A stretch of 30,692 nucleotides of DNA, taken from Lachnospiraceae bacterium. GTDB lineage: Bacteria; Bacillota; Clostridia; Lachnospirales; Lachnospiraceae. Positions 8,102 through 16,235 of the stretch are shown piece after piece. The position numbers were made by a program, and so were the translations under genes. The DNA is taken from the NCBI GenBank assembly GCA_900770225.1, contig CAAGJU010000406.1:1-30692 (forward strand). Direction: 5' to 3'. How positions within the stretch are numbered: the first letter of the stretch is position 1; each line of letters starts with the position of its first letter. The notes below the pieces were generated by a model. The model was not told the origin of the DNA. It saw only the letters and a list, made by a program, of their open reading frames with translations, and searched no databases.

Positions 8102-9340
8102 TCATTCACTGAAGCGCAGCGCATCAATCGGCTTCTTCACCGCCGCCTTATGCGCCGGATAAAGTCCGAAGACCACGCCGATGACCGCCGAGAAAACTAC
8201 CGCGACCAGCATGACCTGCGTATTCAGGCTCAGCGTGATAGAGGACATGAAATGCTGCACGATCTGCAGGATTCCTATCGAAAGCAGAATGCCGAAGCCG
8301 CATCCCGCAAGACTCACGATCAGTGCCTCCAGCAGGAACTGCGCCATGATACCGCCCTGGGTGGCACCGATGGCCTTGCGGATGCCGATCTCACGCGTCC
8401 GCTCAGTAACCGATACGAGCATAATGTTCATAATGCCGATGCCGCCCACGAGAAGTGAGATGGCGGCAATTCCACCGAGCATCAGAGAAAGTGTATTGGA
8501 AACCTCCTCCTGTGCCTCCATGATCTCCGACTGCGTCGTGATCGTGAAGGCATCGGAATCATTGTCAAACCGCGCCATAAGGATAGAGGTCAGCGCATTT
8601 TCCGCTGCCGTCATGTCATTCTCGTCTGCCGATGACACGTAGAACTGAGAAATATCGAGCACATTGTCGGCGATCCTCGTCATTGTGGAATAGGGAATAA
8701 ATCCCTCCAGTGTGACCGTCTCTGATTCACTGTCATCCGACGAACTGTCCGATGTCGTTCCCGACGAAGCATTCTGAATCGTCATAGAAGAACCCGGCGT
8801 CGTCGCGTCATCGGCAAGAACGCCAACCACATCGAATGAATTCCCGTTGAGGGATATGGTCTCCCCAACCGCATTCGCGTGGCCAAAATACTCGACCGCC
8901 GTATCATATGTCAGCACAATGACATTGGTGTGATTGTTAATATCAGAGATTTTCAGATTTCTGCCATAGAGAATCTCATCACCCATGATCCGGAAATATC
9001 CGCCAGTCGTCCCGTAAAGGTTCATGGTGTCCTCTGTATAAGAGGTAGATCCAGTCACATTTGTTCTGGAGATGGGCGCGGCATCGCCGAGGGCATCATT
9101 ATCGAACATGGTCATAAATTCGCTGATGCGGATCGGATCATCCTTGTCATCTGAGATCTGCACGCTCATGTAATCCGTACCCATATCCGAGATCTGACTG
9201 CTCACGGTATTCGACGCGCCGTCGCCGATCGACACCAGTACGATCAGTGCTGTCACACCGATCATGATCCCCAGCATCGTGAGGAATGTCCTCAGTTTAT
9301 TGGCTGTCACAGCGTTCCAAGCCATTTTCAGAGTCTGCAT
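8102..9340 (-). CDS. MacB-type ABC transporter permease (FtsX-like)
   Basis: A 412-residue permease. One N-terminal membrane segment sits in the MacB_PCD start (MAWNAVTANKLRTFLTMLGIMIGV), then comes a large extracytoplasmic domain (about 45-270). The C-terminal FtsX domain has three membrane segments and the conserved TERTREIGIRKAIGAT coupling loop. The extracytoplasmic domain contains a short Ser/Asp-rich run (SSDDSESE) near residue 200. The start ATG at 9338-9340 lies inside the end of the ATPase gene (13-base overlap) behind GGAGG, so the two are translationally coupled. With the neighbouring adaptor and ATPase it forms a MacAB-like exporter. In Gram-positives such systems export peptides or lipid-like toxic molecules; the substrate is unknown. 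Confidence 0.9.
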   Translation of the reverse strand: MQTLKMAWNAVTANKLRTFLTMLGIMIGVTALIVLVSIGDGASNTVSSQISDMGTDYMSVQISDDKDDPIRISEFMTMFDNDALGDAAPISRTNVTGSTSYTEDTMNLYGTTGGYFRIMGDEILYGRNLKISDINNHTNVIVLTYDTAVEYFGHANAVGETISLNGNSFDVVGVLADDATTPGSSMTIQNASSGTTSDSSSDDSESETVTLEGFIPYSTMTRIADNVLDISQFYVSSADENDMTAAENALTSILMARFDNDSDAFTITTQSEIMEAQEEVSNTLSLMLGGIAAISLLVGGIGIMNIMLVSVTERTREIGIRKAIGATQGGIMAQFLLEALIVSLAGCGFGILLSIGILQIVQHFMSSITLSLNTQVMLVAVVFSAVIGVVFGLYPAHKAAVKKPIDALRFSE

Positions 9341-10011
9341 GCCGCCTCCATTTCCCGGACCTGTCCGTCCCGGATGTAGATCTTCCGCTCCGCCTCGTCC
9401 GCGATCTCGTCATTGTGTGTGATGAGAACAATCGTGTGTCCTTCTTCATGCAGCTCGTGGAACAGGCTCATGATATCCCGGCTCGTCGCACTGTCGAGAT
9501 TGCCCGTGGGCTCATCTGCCAGAAAAAGCGATGGCCTGGTCACGATTGCGCGTGCGATGGCGACTCTCTGCTGCTGCCCGCCGGAAAGCTCCGTCGGCTT
9601 ATGGTCCATGCGTTGCGCCAGCTGCACTTTTTCAAGGGCCTCGGTGACGCGCTCCCTCCGCTCCGCCGCAGGCACCTTCTGATAGATCAGCGGCAGCTCC
9701 ACATTCTCCGCGGCCGTCAGCCGGGGCAGCAGATTGAAATTCTGAAAAATAAACCCGATCTTCCGATTGCGGATGTGGGCCAGCTCATTTTCGCTGTAAT
9801 CCTCTATGGCAATGCCATCAAGATCGTACTCCCCTTCATCAGCCGTATCCAGACAGCCGATGATATTCATCATGGTGGATTTGCCGCTTCCTGACGGGCC
9901 GACGATGCTGACGAACTCCCCATCGTCAATCTCCAGCGACGCATGGTCCAGTGCGCGCACTTCTTCATCACCCATCTGATATACCTTGCTTACATCCTTC
10001 AGCTCTATCAT
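9328..10011 (-). CDS. MacB/LolD-type ABC transporter ATP-binding protein
   Basis: A 227-residue nucleotide-binding subunit starting MIELKDVSKVYQMG. It has Walker A GPSGSGKST, the Q-loop in FIFQNFNLL, the signature LSGGQQQRVAIARAI, Walker B LFLADEPTGNLDS and the H-loop in VLITHND. The EVRAL and NLLPRLTAAENVELPL blocks are typical of the LolD/MacB subfamily. The frame is open upstream to 10110, but that extension encodes only low-complexity residues from a duplicated spacer, so I place the start at the ATG 10009-10011. It lies between the adaptor and permease genes of one operon. Confidence 0.92.
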   Translation of the reverse strand: MIELKDVSKVYQMGDEEVRALDHASLEIDDGEFVSIVGPSGSGKSTMMNIIGCLDTADEGEYDLDGIAIEDYSENELAHIRNRKIGFIFQNFNLLPRLTAAENVELPLIYQKVPAAERRERVTEALEKVQLAQRMDHKPTELSGGQQQRVAIARAIVTRPSLFLADEPTGNLDSATSRDIMSLFHELHEEGHTIVLITHNDEIADEAERKIYIRDGQVREMEAACRL

Positions 10012-10037
10012 ATCTTTCTGCCCTCTGCTGATTTTCC

Positions 10038-10103
10038 TCCGCCGGCTTCTTTCCCCGCCGTAACAGTTTTTCCGCCGGCTTCTTTCTCCGCCGCAGCAAT
10101 TTT
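10038..10103. repeat. Imperfect 33-bp tandem duplication in the macA-macB spacer
   Basis: Units 10038-10070 and 10071-10103 agree at 29 of 33 positions, both beginning TCCGCCGGCTTCTTTC. The duplication fills most of the spacer between the adaptor stop and the ATPase start. Confidence 0.8.
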
Positions 10104-10128
10104 TATGCATCCATCAGCCGCTCTGACC

Positions 10129-12642
10129 TCAGTTTCCCGCGTTGCCGCCGCCGGACGGCATACCGCCACCGGACGGACCTCCGCCGGACTGCTGTCCGCC
10201 GCCCATATCACCGCCGCCGGACGGCATATCACCGGATGGCATGTCGCCGGAAGGCATGCCTCCGCTCTGACTGTTTCCGCTGCCGGATGAAGATGTATTG
10301 CCGGTCTTCTGATAATAAATGGTGTCGCCCTCTGACAGGCCATCCGTGATCTCCACGGTGTCCCCGTCAGAAAGTCCCGTCTCTACCTCTGTTTCCCCGG
10401 AAAGCGTACCGTCATCATCGACCGATGTGTACACATAGGTATCGCTGCCTTTCTCCTGCAGTGCATCCACCGGAATTGTGATCACGTCCTCCGCCTCTTC
10501 CACCACAATCGTCGCCGATGCGCTCATGCCGATCAGCATGCCGTCCTGCTTCGGCACCGAAATGGAAACCGTGTACTTGGCACTGCCGTTGCCGGATGAG
10601 CTCGCTGAATTGCTGACGGCTGTCACGGTACCGTCCAGTGTCACGCCATCCAGGGCATCCAGTGTCACTGTCGCCGACTGTCCGACAGCTACAGAATTGA
10701 TGTCCTGTTCATCTACGCTTACGCTGATCGACATCGTGTCGTCCGACTGCATCGTGAAGGCGGTTACCTCAGAAGAAGACGAAGATGAACTGCCTGTGGT
10801 ATCCGTCGATGTGTCGGTACTGTCTGAGGTGCTGTCTGAGGATGCCGTCGAAGAAGACGTCGTCGAAACCGAAGACGTCCCGCCGGACCCTGTGGAAACC
10901 GCTCCTGTCGTCCCCGCCGCACCGTTTGATGTGCCGTTACCTGATGTGCCATCCGTACCGGATCCGCCTGCCGAAGTGCCATCCTGTGATTCTTCGCCGC
11001 TCCCCGACGTTCCCTGGGAGGATGATCCGGAAGCCGTATTATCTGACCCGGATGCTGTGCTGTCTGCACCGGATGTACTGCCTGAACCGGATGTACTGTC
11101 TGAACCTGCCCGCGAACTGTTCTTGCCTGATGAGCCGCCATTTACACTGCTGCTGTCTGAGGCCGTGGCAGGCGCCGTCAGAACAAAGGTCAGGGTGCCA
11201 TCATCATGCCGTGTAACACCGGAAACGGCATATCCGCTCACGGAAGCAATACTGCTCACGTCCAGCGAATAACCGCTGGCAGGTGTTACCGTAACACCTG
11301 CCCGATACGTAGCTCCGGACTTATAGGTATCCGATGAGGTAAGTTCGTTTCCGGAAGAATCTGTCCAGACCACAGAGGCTGTCCAGCTGCCGTCAGCCGC
11401 ATTCAGTTCAGTCACGGGCGAGCTTCCGGTCGCCGGCGCCGTGAGAATGAAGGCATTTGATACATCCTGGTCAGTGGAAGCTGCCGCAATCGTAAGGCTG
11501 AGAGCCGCACTCGTTGTTCCGTTCGTCGATGTCCCGTCCGTCGAGGACCCGTTCTCCGCGGATGTCAGCAGCGCGGTACTGTCCTCTCCGGAGCCGGACT
11601 GGCTGTCCGCTGTCACATCCGATGCCGTCACGCCTGTAGCAGCTGTATTCTCCCCGGCATCCTGGATTGCTGTCACGGTCACAGCGGAAGCTGTCACGCC
11701 GGTGGCCTTGCTCTCTCCGGAATCAGACAGCTCCGTCGTTGTCACAGCGGAAGCCGTTACCCCGCCGGCTGTGCCCTGGGTTCCTGATGCTGTGGAGGAA
11801 GAGGACGACGAAGAAGCGGATACATTGACAGCTGCGATCGTTCCGTCTTCCGTGGCTGTGATCTCATCTGTCTCAGCTATTTTTGCCAGCTCCTGCAGTT
11901 CCGAAACCAGTTCCGAGCGCTGCGACATGAGATCAGTGTATTCCTCTGACGTGGCATCGATATCCACCGTCAGAAGTGTGTCGCCGGTATCCACGGAATC
12001 ACCGGCCGCCACATCGATCTCTGATACGGTGCCGTCTGTCGCCGTCACCTGTACGAAATGATCCGTATCACCGTCAACAGCAATCTCCACCAGGGCACCG
12101 CTAGCCTTCATCGTATCCATGACGGAGGTTCCCTCTGCAGCGTACACGGCTGTCACGGTACCGGACACGCCCGCCGTGACATCCTCCGTCTCTGTGTCAT
12201 CGGTGATCGCAGCGATCTGCTCATCAAGATCGTCAATCTGACTCTGCACGGAAGACATGGCACTGATCACCGAACTGTGATCGACCGTTGCCAGGACATC
12301 ACCTGCCGATACCGTGTCACCCGCCGATACGTTGACGGATTCGATCGTCAGCCCGGATGGGATCGTAACGGCATCGCCCTCGACGCTCGCCAGTGTGCCG
12401 GTTCCCGTGATGCTGTTGGACACAGTTCCTGTCGTCGCCATCGTTTCCTGTACATTCTGCCCCGAAGCGTCGGCAGCCATGATCTGTGTTTTCTTTCCAT
12501 TTGTGTAAAGCAGTCCGCCGGTGACAGCGGCCGCAGCTGCAGCGCTGACGATGATATACAGTTTTTTCCTGTTCTTCTTTCCTCTGGCAGTCGTCCTGCT
12601 GCCGCTGTCCGCACCTGATCTTTTCCATGTGAATTTCTTCAT
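10129..12642 (-). CDS. MacA/HlyD-family adaptor protein with large Ser/Thr-rich and Ig-like insert
   Basis: An 837-residue membrane-fusion-type adaptor, about twice the usual 350-450. A basic N-terminus and membrane anchor (about 28-46) precede a biotinyl-lipoyl-like half (GLTIESVNVSAGDTVSAGDVLATVD, about 97-121). Further hammerhead-like segments are at 155-225 and TATEDGTIAAVNVSA at 263-277. The fold resumes at about 625 with SISVSVDEQDINSVAVGQSATVTLDA and ends with DVITIPVDALQEKG and a GGMPSGDMPSGGG-type tail. Between 277 and 624 lies a Ser/Thr/Gly-rich insert with three GVTAS(A/D)VT repeats and an Ig-like domain (about 395-493). AGGAGG precedes the ATG at 12640-12642. It is the first gene of the exporter operon. 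Confidence 0.88.
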   Translation of the reverse strand: MKKFTWKRSGADSGSRTTARGKKNRKKLYIIVSAAAAAAVTGGLLYTNGKKTQIMAADASGQNVQETMATTGTVSNSITGTGTLASVEGDAVTIPSGLTIESVNVSAGDTVSAGDVLATVDHSSVISAMSSVQSQIDDLDEQIAAITDDTETEDVTAGVSGTVTAVYAAEGTSVMDTMKASGALVEIAVDGDTDHFVQVTATDGTVSEIDVAAGDSVDTGDTLLTVDIDATSEEYTDLMSQRSELVSELQELAKIAETDEITATEDGTIAAVNVSASSSSSSSTASGTQGTAGGVTASAVTTTELSDSGESKATGVTASAVTVTAIQDAGENTAATGVTASDVTADSQSGSGEDSTALLTSAENGSSTDGTSTNGTTSAALSLTIAAASTDQDVSNAFILTAPATGSSPVTELNAADGSWTASVVWTDSSGNELTSSDTYKSGATYRAGVTVTPASGYSLDVSSIASVSGYAVSGVTRHDDGTLTFVLTAPATASDSSSVNGGSSGKNSSRAGSDSTSGSGSTSGADSTASGSDNTASGSSSQGTSGSGEESQDGTSAGGSGTDGTSGNGTSNGAAGTTGAVSTGSGGTSSVSTTSSSTASSDSTSDSTDTSTDTTGSSSSSSSEVTAFTMQSDDTMSISVSVDEQDINSVAVGQSATVTLDALDGVTLDGTVTAVSNSASSSGNGSAKYTVSISVPKQDGMLIGMSASATIVVEEAEDVITIPVDALQEKGSDTYVYTSVDDDGTLSGETEVETGLSDGDTVEITDGLSEGDTIYYQKTGNTSSSGSGNSQSGGMPSGDMPSGDMPSGGGDMGGGQQSGGGPSGGGMPSGGGNAGN
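10771..11814 (-). other. Coding insert in the adaptor: low-complexity arms around an Ig-like domain
   Basis: It corresponds to residues 277-624 of the adaptor. Ser-runs open and close it. The central 100 residues (about 395-493) contain W, VW and GYSLDV-type beta-strand patterns and are bracketed by the near-identical strings FILTAPATG (398-406) and FVLTAPATA (486-494). Both flanks are Ser/Thr/Gly/Asp-rich, consistent with a flexible, possibly glycosylated, cell-wall-spanning stalk (inference). Confidence 0.75.
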
Positions 12643-12966
12643 GTCTTATCCTCCTCGACAGCGATGCAATGCTCTTCATTTCCTGCATGCTGACGCCATT
12701 CTAATCAGCTCTCCTTAAACGTGCTTAAAAGCAGATGTGACAGCTGATGCTTTTTCTTCAACTTCCGGGGATGACAGTTGAATTGTTTCGATTATTGACA
12801 CAATTCAAGAATGGTGTTACCTTTCGGAAGTGAAAAATAAATGACTTCATCATAAATTTTTTTCAACAAGACGGGGTGAATAAAAATCATGATACTGATG
12901 ATCAGCATCCGGATCACGGGGAAATCATGAGGTTATTCGTCAGAGACCGGAAGAGGGGAAAGACAC
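12643..12966. promoter_or_regulatory. Divergent intergenic region with nested inverted repeat
   Basis: This 324-base gap separates the exporter operon (-) from the hypothetical/cstA pair (+) and must hold both promoters. The main structure is a nested inverted repeat at 12761-12831: outer arms ACTTCCG/CGGAAGT (12761-12767, 12825-12831) and inner arms TTGAATTGT/ACAATTCAA (12778-12786, 12800-12808). A TTGACA at 12795-12800 lies in the loop and inner arm, with only a weak -10 (TACCTT) 17 bases on. No gene is seen here. Confidence 0.5.
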
Positions 12967-13512
12967 ATGCTATCCAGAAAAGACTATCAGGAAAGACTTC
13001 TTCATTCCTATACTTCCTATTACAATGTCCACCGTATGCAGGATGACACACTTCCTCTGCTCGCGCGGTGCGACTTCCATGTGGAAAACAGCAGCTACGT
13101 GCTCCTCAAACGCAACGTCACCTGGAGCGCCATGAGCCACGAGTACTGCTATATTTTTTCCGTTTCCCATCTCACCAGTGAACTTTACAGACGGATGGAA
13201 AAATATGTGTACGAGAGCGGCATGGCTCTGATCGATCCGAAGAGCGAGAGCCACATGTCTACCAATCTCACGCTTCTCGTCATCTGCGACACCTGTGACA
13301 GCGCCGCGGAAAAAGCCCTGAAGCACTGTCACATTCACAAAGAGTTTCGCCTGGGGCTGGACGGCTGGATGGATTTTCACACAGCTCTTGTCCGAATGGA
13401 TACGCGAAAGGTGCGTACGAATATGAGCGGTCACAGCAATACAAAACATCTGAAGCAGATGCTGCGGCTTGTTCCGGCTGAAGCCCCGGTACCTGCACAG
13501 GCTGACGCATAA
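12967..13512 (+). CDS. Conserved-type hypothetical protein upstream of cstA
   Basis: A 181-residue soluble protein with no signal peptide or membrane segment. It begins MLSRKDYQERLLHSYTSYYN and has a central block CDFHVENSSYVLLKRNVTW followed by EYCYIFSVSHLT. A later CDTCDSA(14)H pattern with a nearby HCH may bind metal, but this is a guess. Its layout resembles small uncharacterised proteins I associate with cstA neighbourhoods in Clostridia (DUF8052-like), which I cannot verify here. GAGGGGAAAG precedes the ATG. cstA follows in the same direction after 113 bases, so a functional or regulatory link to CstA is plausible. Confidence 0.7.
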   Translation: MLSRKDYQERLLHSYTSYYNVHRMQDDTLPLLARCDFHVENSSYVLLKRNVTWSAMSHEYCYIFSVSHLTSELYRRMEKYVYESGMALIDPKSESHMSTNLTLLVICDTCDSAAEKALKHCHIHKEFRLGLDGWMDFHTALVRMDTRKVRTNMSGHSNTKHLKQMLRLVPAEAPVPAQADA

Positions 13513-13625
13513 AAATGGATGCAGCTGCACCGTCCGTCATCTGGCCGATGCAGTTACAGAACATCGATGCACTCATCCCGGCATCCGATGTATATACAAA
13601 TTCTGGGGATTGAGGAGGACTTGAA

Positions 13626-15365
13626 ATGAATGCTGGACTGTTACTGTTGATCGCCATCGTCGTTCTGGCGTGCGGCTATCTCTTCTACGGCAGATGGCTT
13701 GCCCGCGAATGGGGCGTTGACCCGACGAAGGAAACCCCTGCCTATGAATACAATGATGGCGTTGATTATGTACCCGCGAAACCTGCTGTACTGATGGGAC
13801 ATCATTTCTCTTCCATCGCCGGTGCCGGCCCGATCACCGGACCTGTACAGGCCGCCATCTTCGGATGGGTTCCCGTTGTTCTCTGGATTCTCGTCGGCGG
13901 AATCTTCTTCGGCGGCGTCCATGACTTCGGTGCTCTCTTCGCTTCTGTCCGTCATAAAGGACAGTCGATCGGCGAGATCATCGGCGATACGATGGGAAGC
14001 AAGATGAAAAAAATGTTCCTCATCTTCGCATACCTCACTCTGCTTCTGGTTGTAGCAGCCTTCTCATCGATGGTTGCCGGCACCTTCTGCGCGACCTATA
14101 CCGATGCAGGCGCTGTAGATGTGGCGGCCAGTGCTTCCAACGCTTCCACCGCAATGATCTCACTTCTGTTCATCGCGCTCGCCATCGTCTTCGGCTTCTG
14201 CATCTACCGCCGCAACACGCCGCTGGCTATTTCTTCAGTCATCGGCTGCGCCGGCATCGTTGCCATTATTTTTATCGGTATGAACTGGCATCCGTTCTAC
14301 ATGACAGAGTCCGAGTGGATGATCGTGATCGGCATCTACATCGCTGTTGCATCCGTTGTTCCTGTATGGATCCTGCTGCAGCCTCGTGACTATCTGAGCT
14401 CGTTCCTGCTTTATTTCATGATCATCGTCGCTGTCATCGGTATTTTCGGCTCTCATCCGGATATCTCCCAGATGCCTGCCTTCACCGGCTTTAAGGTAAC
14501 GACTTCTTCTTCGACTACTTACCTGTTCCCGGCACTGTTCGTTACGATCGCCTGCGGAGCTATTTCCGGTTTCCATTCACTGGTTTCCTCCGGAACGACT
14601 TCCAAGCAGCTCGATAACGAGAAGCATGCACTGCCGGTTGCCTATGGCTCCATGCTGATCGAGTGCGTACTCGGTATCTGCACGGTCTGCGCAGTCGGCT
14701 ACATCTGGAAGGATTTCGCAGCCGGCACCACGACGAACCCGATGCAGGTATTCTCCATCGGCATTGCCTCTATGGTCGCCGCTATCCCGGGACTTGCAGG
14801 TGTACAGAGCTTCCTGCAGACCATGCTGATCCTCGCGATCTCCGTATTCTGCCTGACCTCTCTGGATACCGCTACCCGTCTTGCCCGTTACACCTTCCAG
14901 GAGCTCTGGCTCGACGAGGGTGAGACCGTAAAGGATGCGAAGGGATACAAGAAGATCCTGACGAACCCTTATCTGGCAACACTGATCACCGTCGTACTCG
15001 GCGTTGGCCTCGGCATGACCGGCTACCTGAAGATCTGGCCGCTGTTCGGCGCTTCCAACCAGCTGCTCGCAGCCGTAGGTCTGCTCGCTGTAGCTACCTG
15101 GCTCGGCAAGGTCGGCAAGAACAACAAGATGTTCTATATTCCGATGACCTTCATGCTGGTCGTCACCATCACTTCCCTGACACAGACGATTCTGTCGAAT
15201 CTGGCGAATCTCACCAGCGCAGCACCGGAAGATCCGGGCTGGGGAGCTGCCCGTACGATCATAGCTGCCCTGCTGATCGTTCTCTCGATCATCCTGGCCA
15301 TCGATTCGTTCCGCACGCTGTACAGACAGCATAAGGGAAACAGGGCAAAAGCCGCTGCTAACTGA
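13626..15365 (+). CDS. cstA: Carbon starvation protein CstA family transporter
   Basis: A 579-residue polytopic membrane protein. CstA proteins import peptides or pyruvate; E. coli members CstA and BtsT are pyruvate transporters. Hallmark blocks are the N-terminal FYGRWLAREWG, then GHHFSSIAGAGPITGPVQAAIFGW, VGGIFFGGVHDFGALFASVRHKGQSIGEI, the central CGAISGFHSLVSSGTTSKQL, and LTSLDTATRLARYTFQEL. Length suits the shorter CstA forms of Gram-positives. GAGGAGG stands just upstream of the ATG. The preceding hypothetical gene probably shares its transcript, and a strong terminator lies about 145 bases after the stop. Substrate choice between pyruvate and peptides cannot be read from the sequence. 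Confidence 0.95.
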   Translation: MNAGLLLLIAIVVLACGYLFYGRWLAREWGVDPTKETPAYEYNDGVDYVPAKPAVLMGHHFSSIAGAGPITGPVQAAIFGWVPVVLWILVGGIFFGGVHDFGALFASVRHKGQSIGEIIGDTMGSKMKKMFLIFAYLTLLLVVAAFSSMVAGTFCATYTDAGAVDVAASASNASTAMISLLFIALAIVFGFCIYRRNTPLAISSVIGCAGIVAIIFIGMNWHPFYMTESEWMIVIGIYIAVASVVPVWILLQPRDYLSSFLLYFMIIVAVIGIFGSHPDISQMPAFTGFKVTTSSSTTYLFPALFVTIACGAISGFHSLVSSGTTSKQLDNEKHALPVAYGSMLIECVLGICTVCAVGYIWKDFAAGTTTNPMQVFSIGIASMVAAIPGLAGVQSFLQTMLILAISVFCLTSLDTATRLARYTFQELWLDEGETVKDAKGYKKILTNPYLATLITVVLGVGLGMTGYLKIWPLFGASNQLLAAVGLLAVATWLGKVGKNNKMFYIPMTFMLVVTITSLTQTILSNLANLTSAAPEDPGWGAARTIIAALLIVLSIILAIDSFRTLYRQHKGNRAKAAAN

Positions 15366-15503
15366 TGAACATCCGTCATAATCATCAGGAAGCTGTCTGA
15401 CGCTGGCAGAAATTTTCCTGCGCAAGGCTGAAAAACAGTCAGGCGCGGCAGCGGGATGAATGCAGCTGAAACAGGCATCCTCCTGCATAGGACTGAAAAG
15501 CAC

Positions 15504-15545
15504 TTAAAAAGGAGTTTCCGTTCTGGTACGGAAACTCCTTTCGTT
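15504..15545. terminator. Bidirectional intrinsic terminator between cstA and the sugar operon
   Basis: A perfect 13-bp stem (15509-15521 with 15528-15540; AAGGAGTTTCCGT) around a TCTGGT loop. T-rich sequence follows on both strands (TTCGTTT on plus, TTTTTAAG on minus), matching the convergent genes on either side. Confidence 0.9.
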
Positions 15546-15584
15546 TACGTCTGTACTGTCAGTCGGCAAGCCTGTCCCCGGGGA

Positions 15585-16235
15585 TCATGATATGCTCTGT
15601 TTCTGTTCTCTGACAATCTGTTCAATAATTGATGAATAGGGAATTTTTGAAAAATCAGTCACATCGACTGGGATGTCTGTACCGAGGCAGATATTGTACT
15701 CTTTTCCCCTGATCGCAGCAAAGAACACATCCTCTTCCGGTTCTCTGTACTGCTTCAGTCTTTCTTCTATATCCGGATCATCTCTGTGATAGGAAGTAAG
15801 AAAGTGGCCGGGATGACGTGATTCCGTCATATCCCGCTTCACCGCGCGTTGATAGACCGTATCCCGATCCGTATAGAGGTAAATCGTCACCGCGAAATAG
15901 CCATATCTGTCGATCAGTTCCGCCAGACGGGGCTTATGGCGCTGATAGTAGGGATACTCTGTAAGAATGGTCTCTTCCTCATACATGTATTTTCTGAGCG
16001 TCAGATACAATTCTTCCAGAGACCATGCATTCAGCTGGTCCTTCTGCGTGGCATCATCAAAGCCAAACGCATCCCAGTTCTTTTCCTTGATCTCGTCATA
16101 ACCGACCCGGACAATACTGCCGCCCAATCTGGAAAGAAGTCTGGATGCTGTACCGCTCTTACCGGTGCCGGGGCCGCCTGTCACAATGATGATCGTCTTT
16201 TTTTCGGTAATTATCTGTTTCAATCCTGCCTCCAT
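15585..16235 (-). CDS. P-loop kinase-like NTPase of unknown substrate
   Basis: A 216-residue soluble protein with Walker A GGPGTGKSG (about 20-28) after a short beta-strand TIIIVT. The downstream DEIKEKNWDAFGFDD and LTEYPYYQRHKPRLAELIDRYGYFAVTIYLYTD segments resemble AAA_33/adenylate-kinase-like small-molecule kinases, including the R(A)VKRD-type lid. It is the last gene of the sugar operon. Its frame is open upstream to 16340, but the ATG at 16233-16235 directly before the P-loop strand is preferred and overlaps the end of the PfkB gene by 16 bases. A role in phosphorylating a sugar or derivative is suggested only by context. Confidence 0.75.
   Translation of the reverse strand: MEAGLKQIITEKKTIIIVTGGPGTGKSGTASRLLSRLGGSIVRVGYDEIKEKNWDAFGFDDATQKDQLNAWSLEELYLTLRKYMYEEETILTEYPYYQRHKPRLAELIDRYGYFAVTIYLYTDRDTVYQRAVKRDMTESRHPGHFLTSYHRDDPDIEERLKQYREPEEDVFFAAIRGKEYNICLGTDIPVDVTDFSKIPYSSIIEQIVREQKQSIS

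Noticed and set aside
10012..10110. N-terminal extension of the exporter ATPase
   Set aside because: It is encoded by the duplicated spacer, has a weak start and lies before a standard MIELKDV family N-terminus.
10478..12061. Plus-strand open frames of 206-264 codons opposite the adaptor gene
   Set aside because: They arise from the Ser/Thr/Gly-rich codons of the adaptor read backwards, giving Ser/Val/Pro/Asp-rich nonsense.
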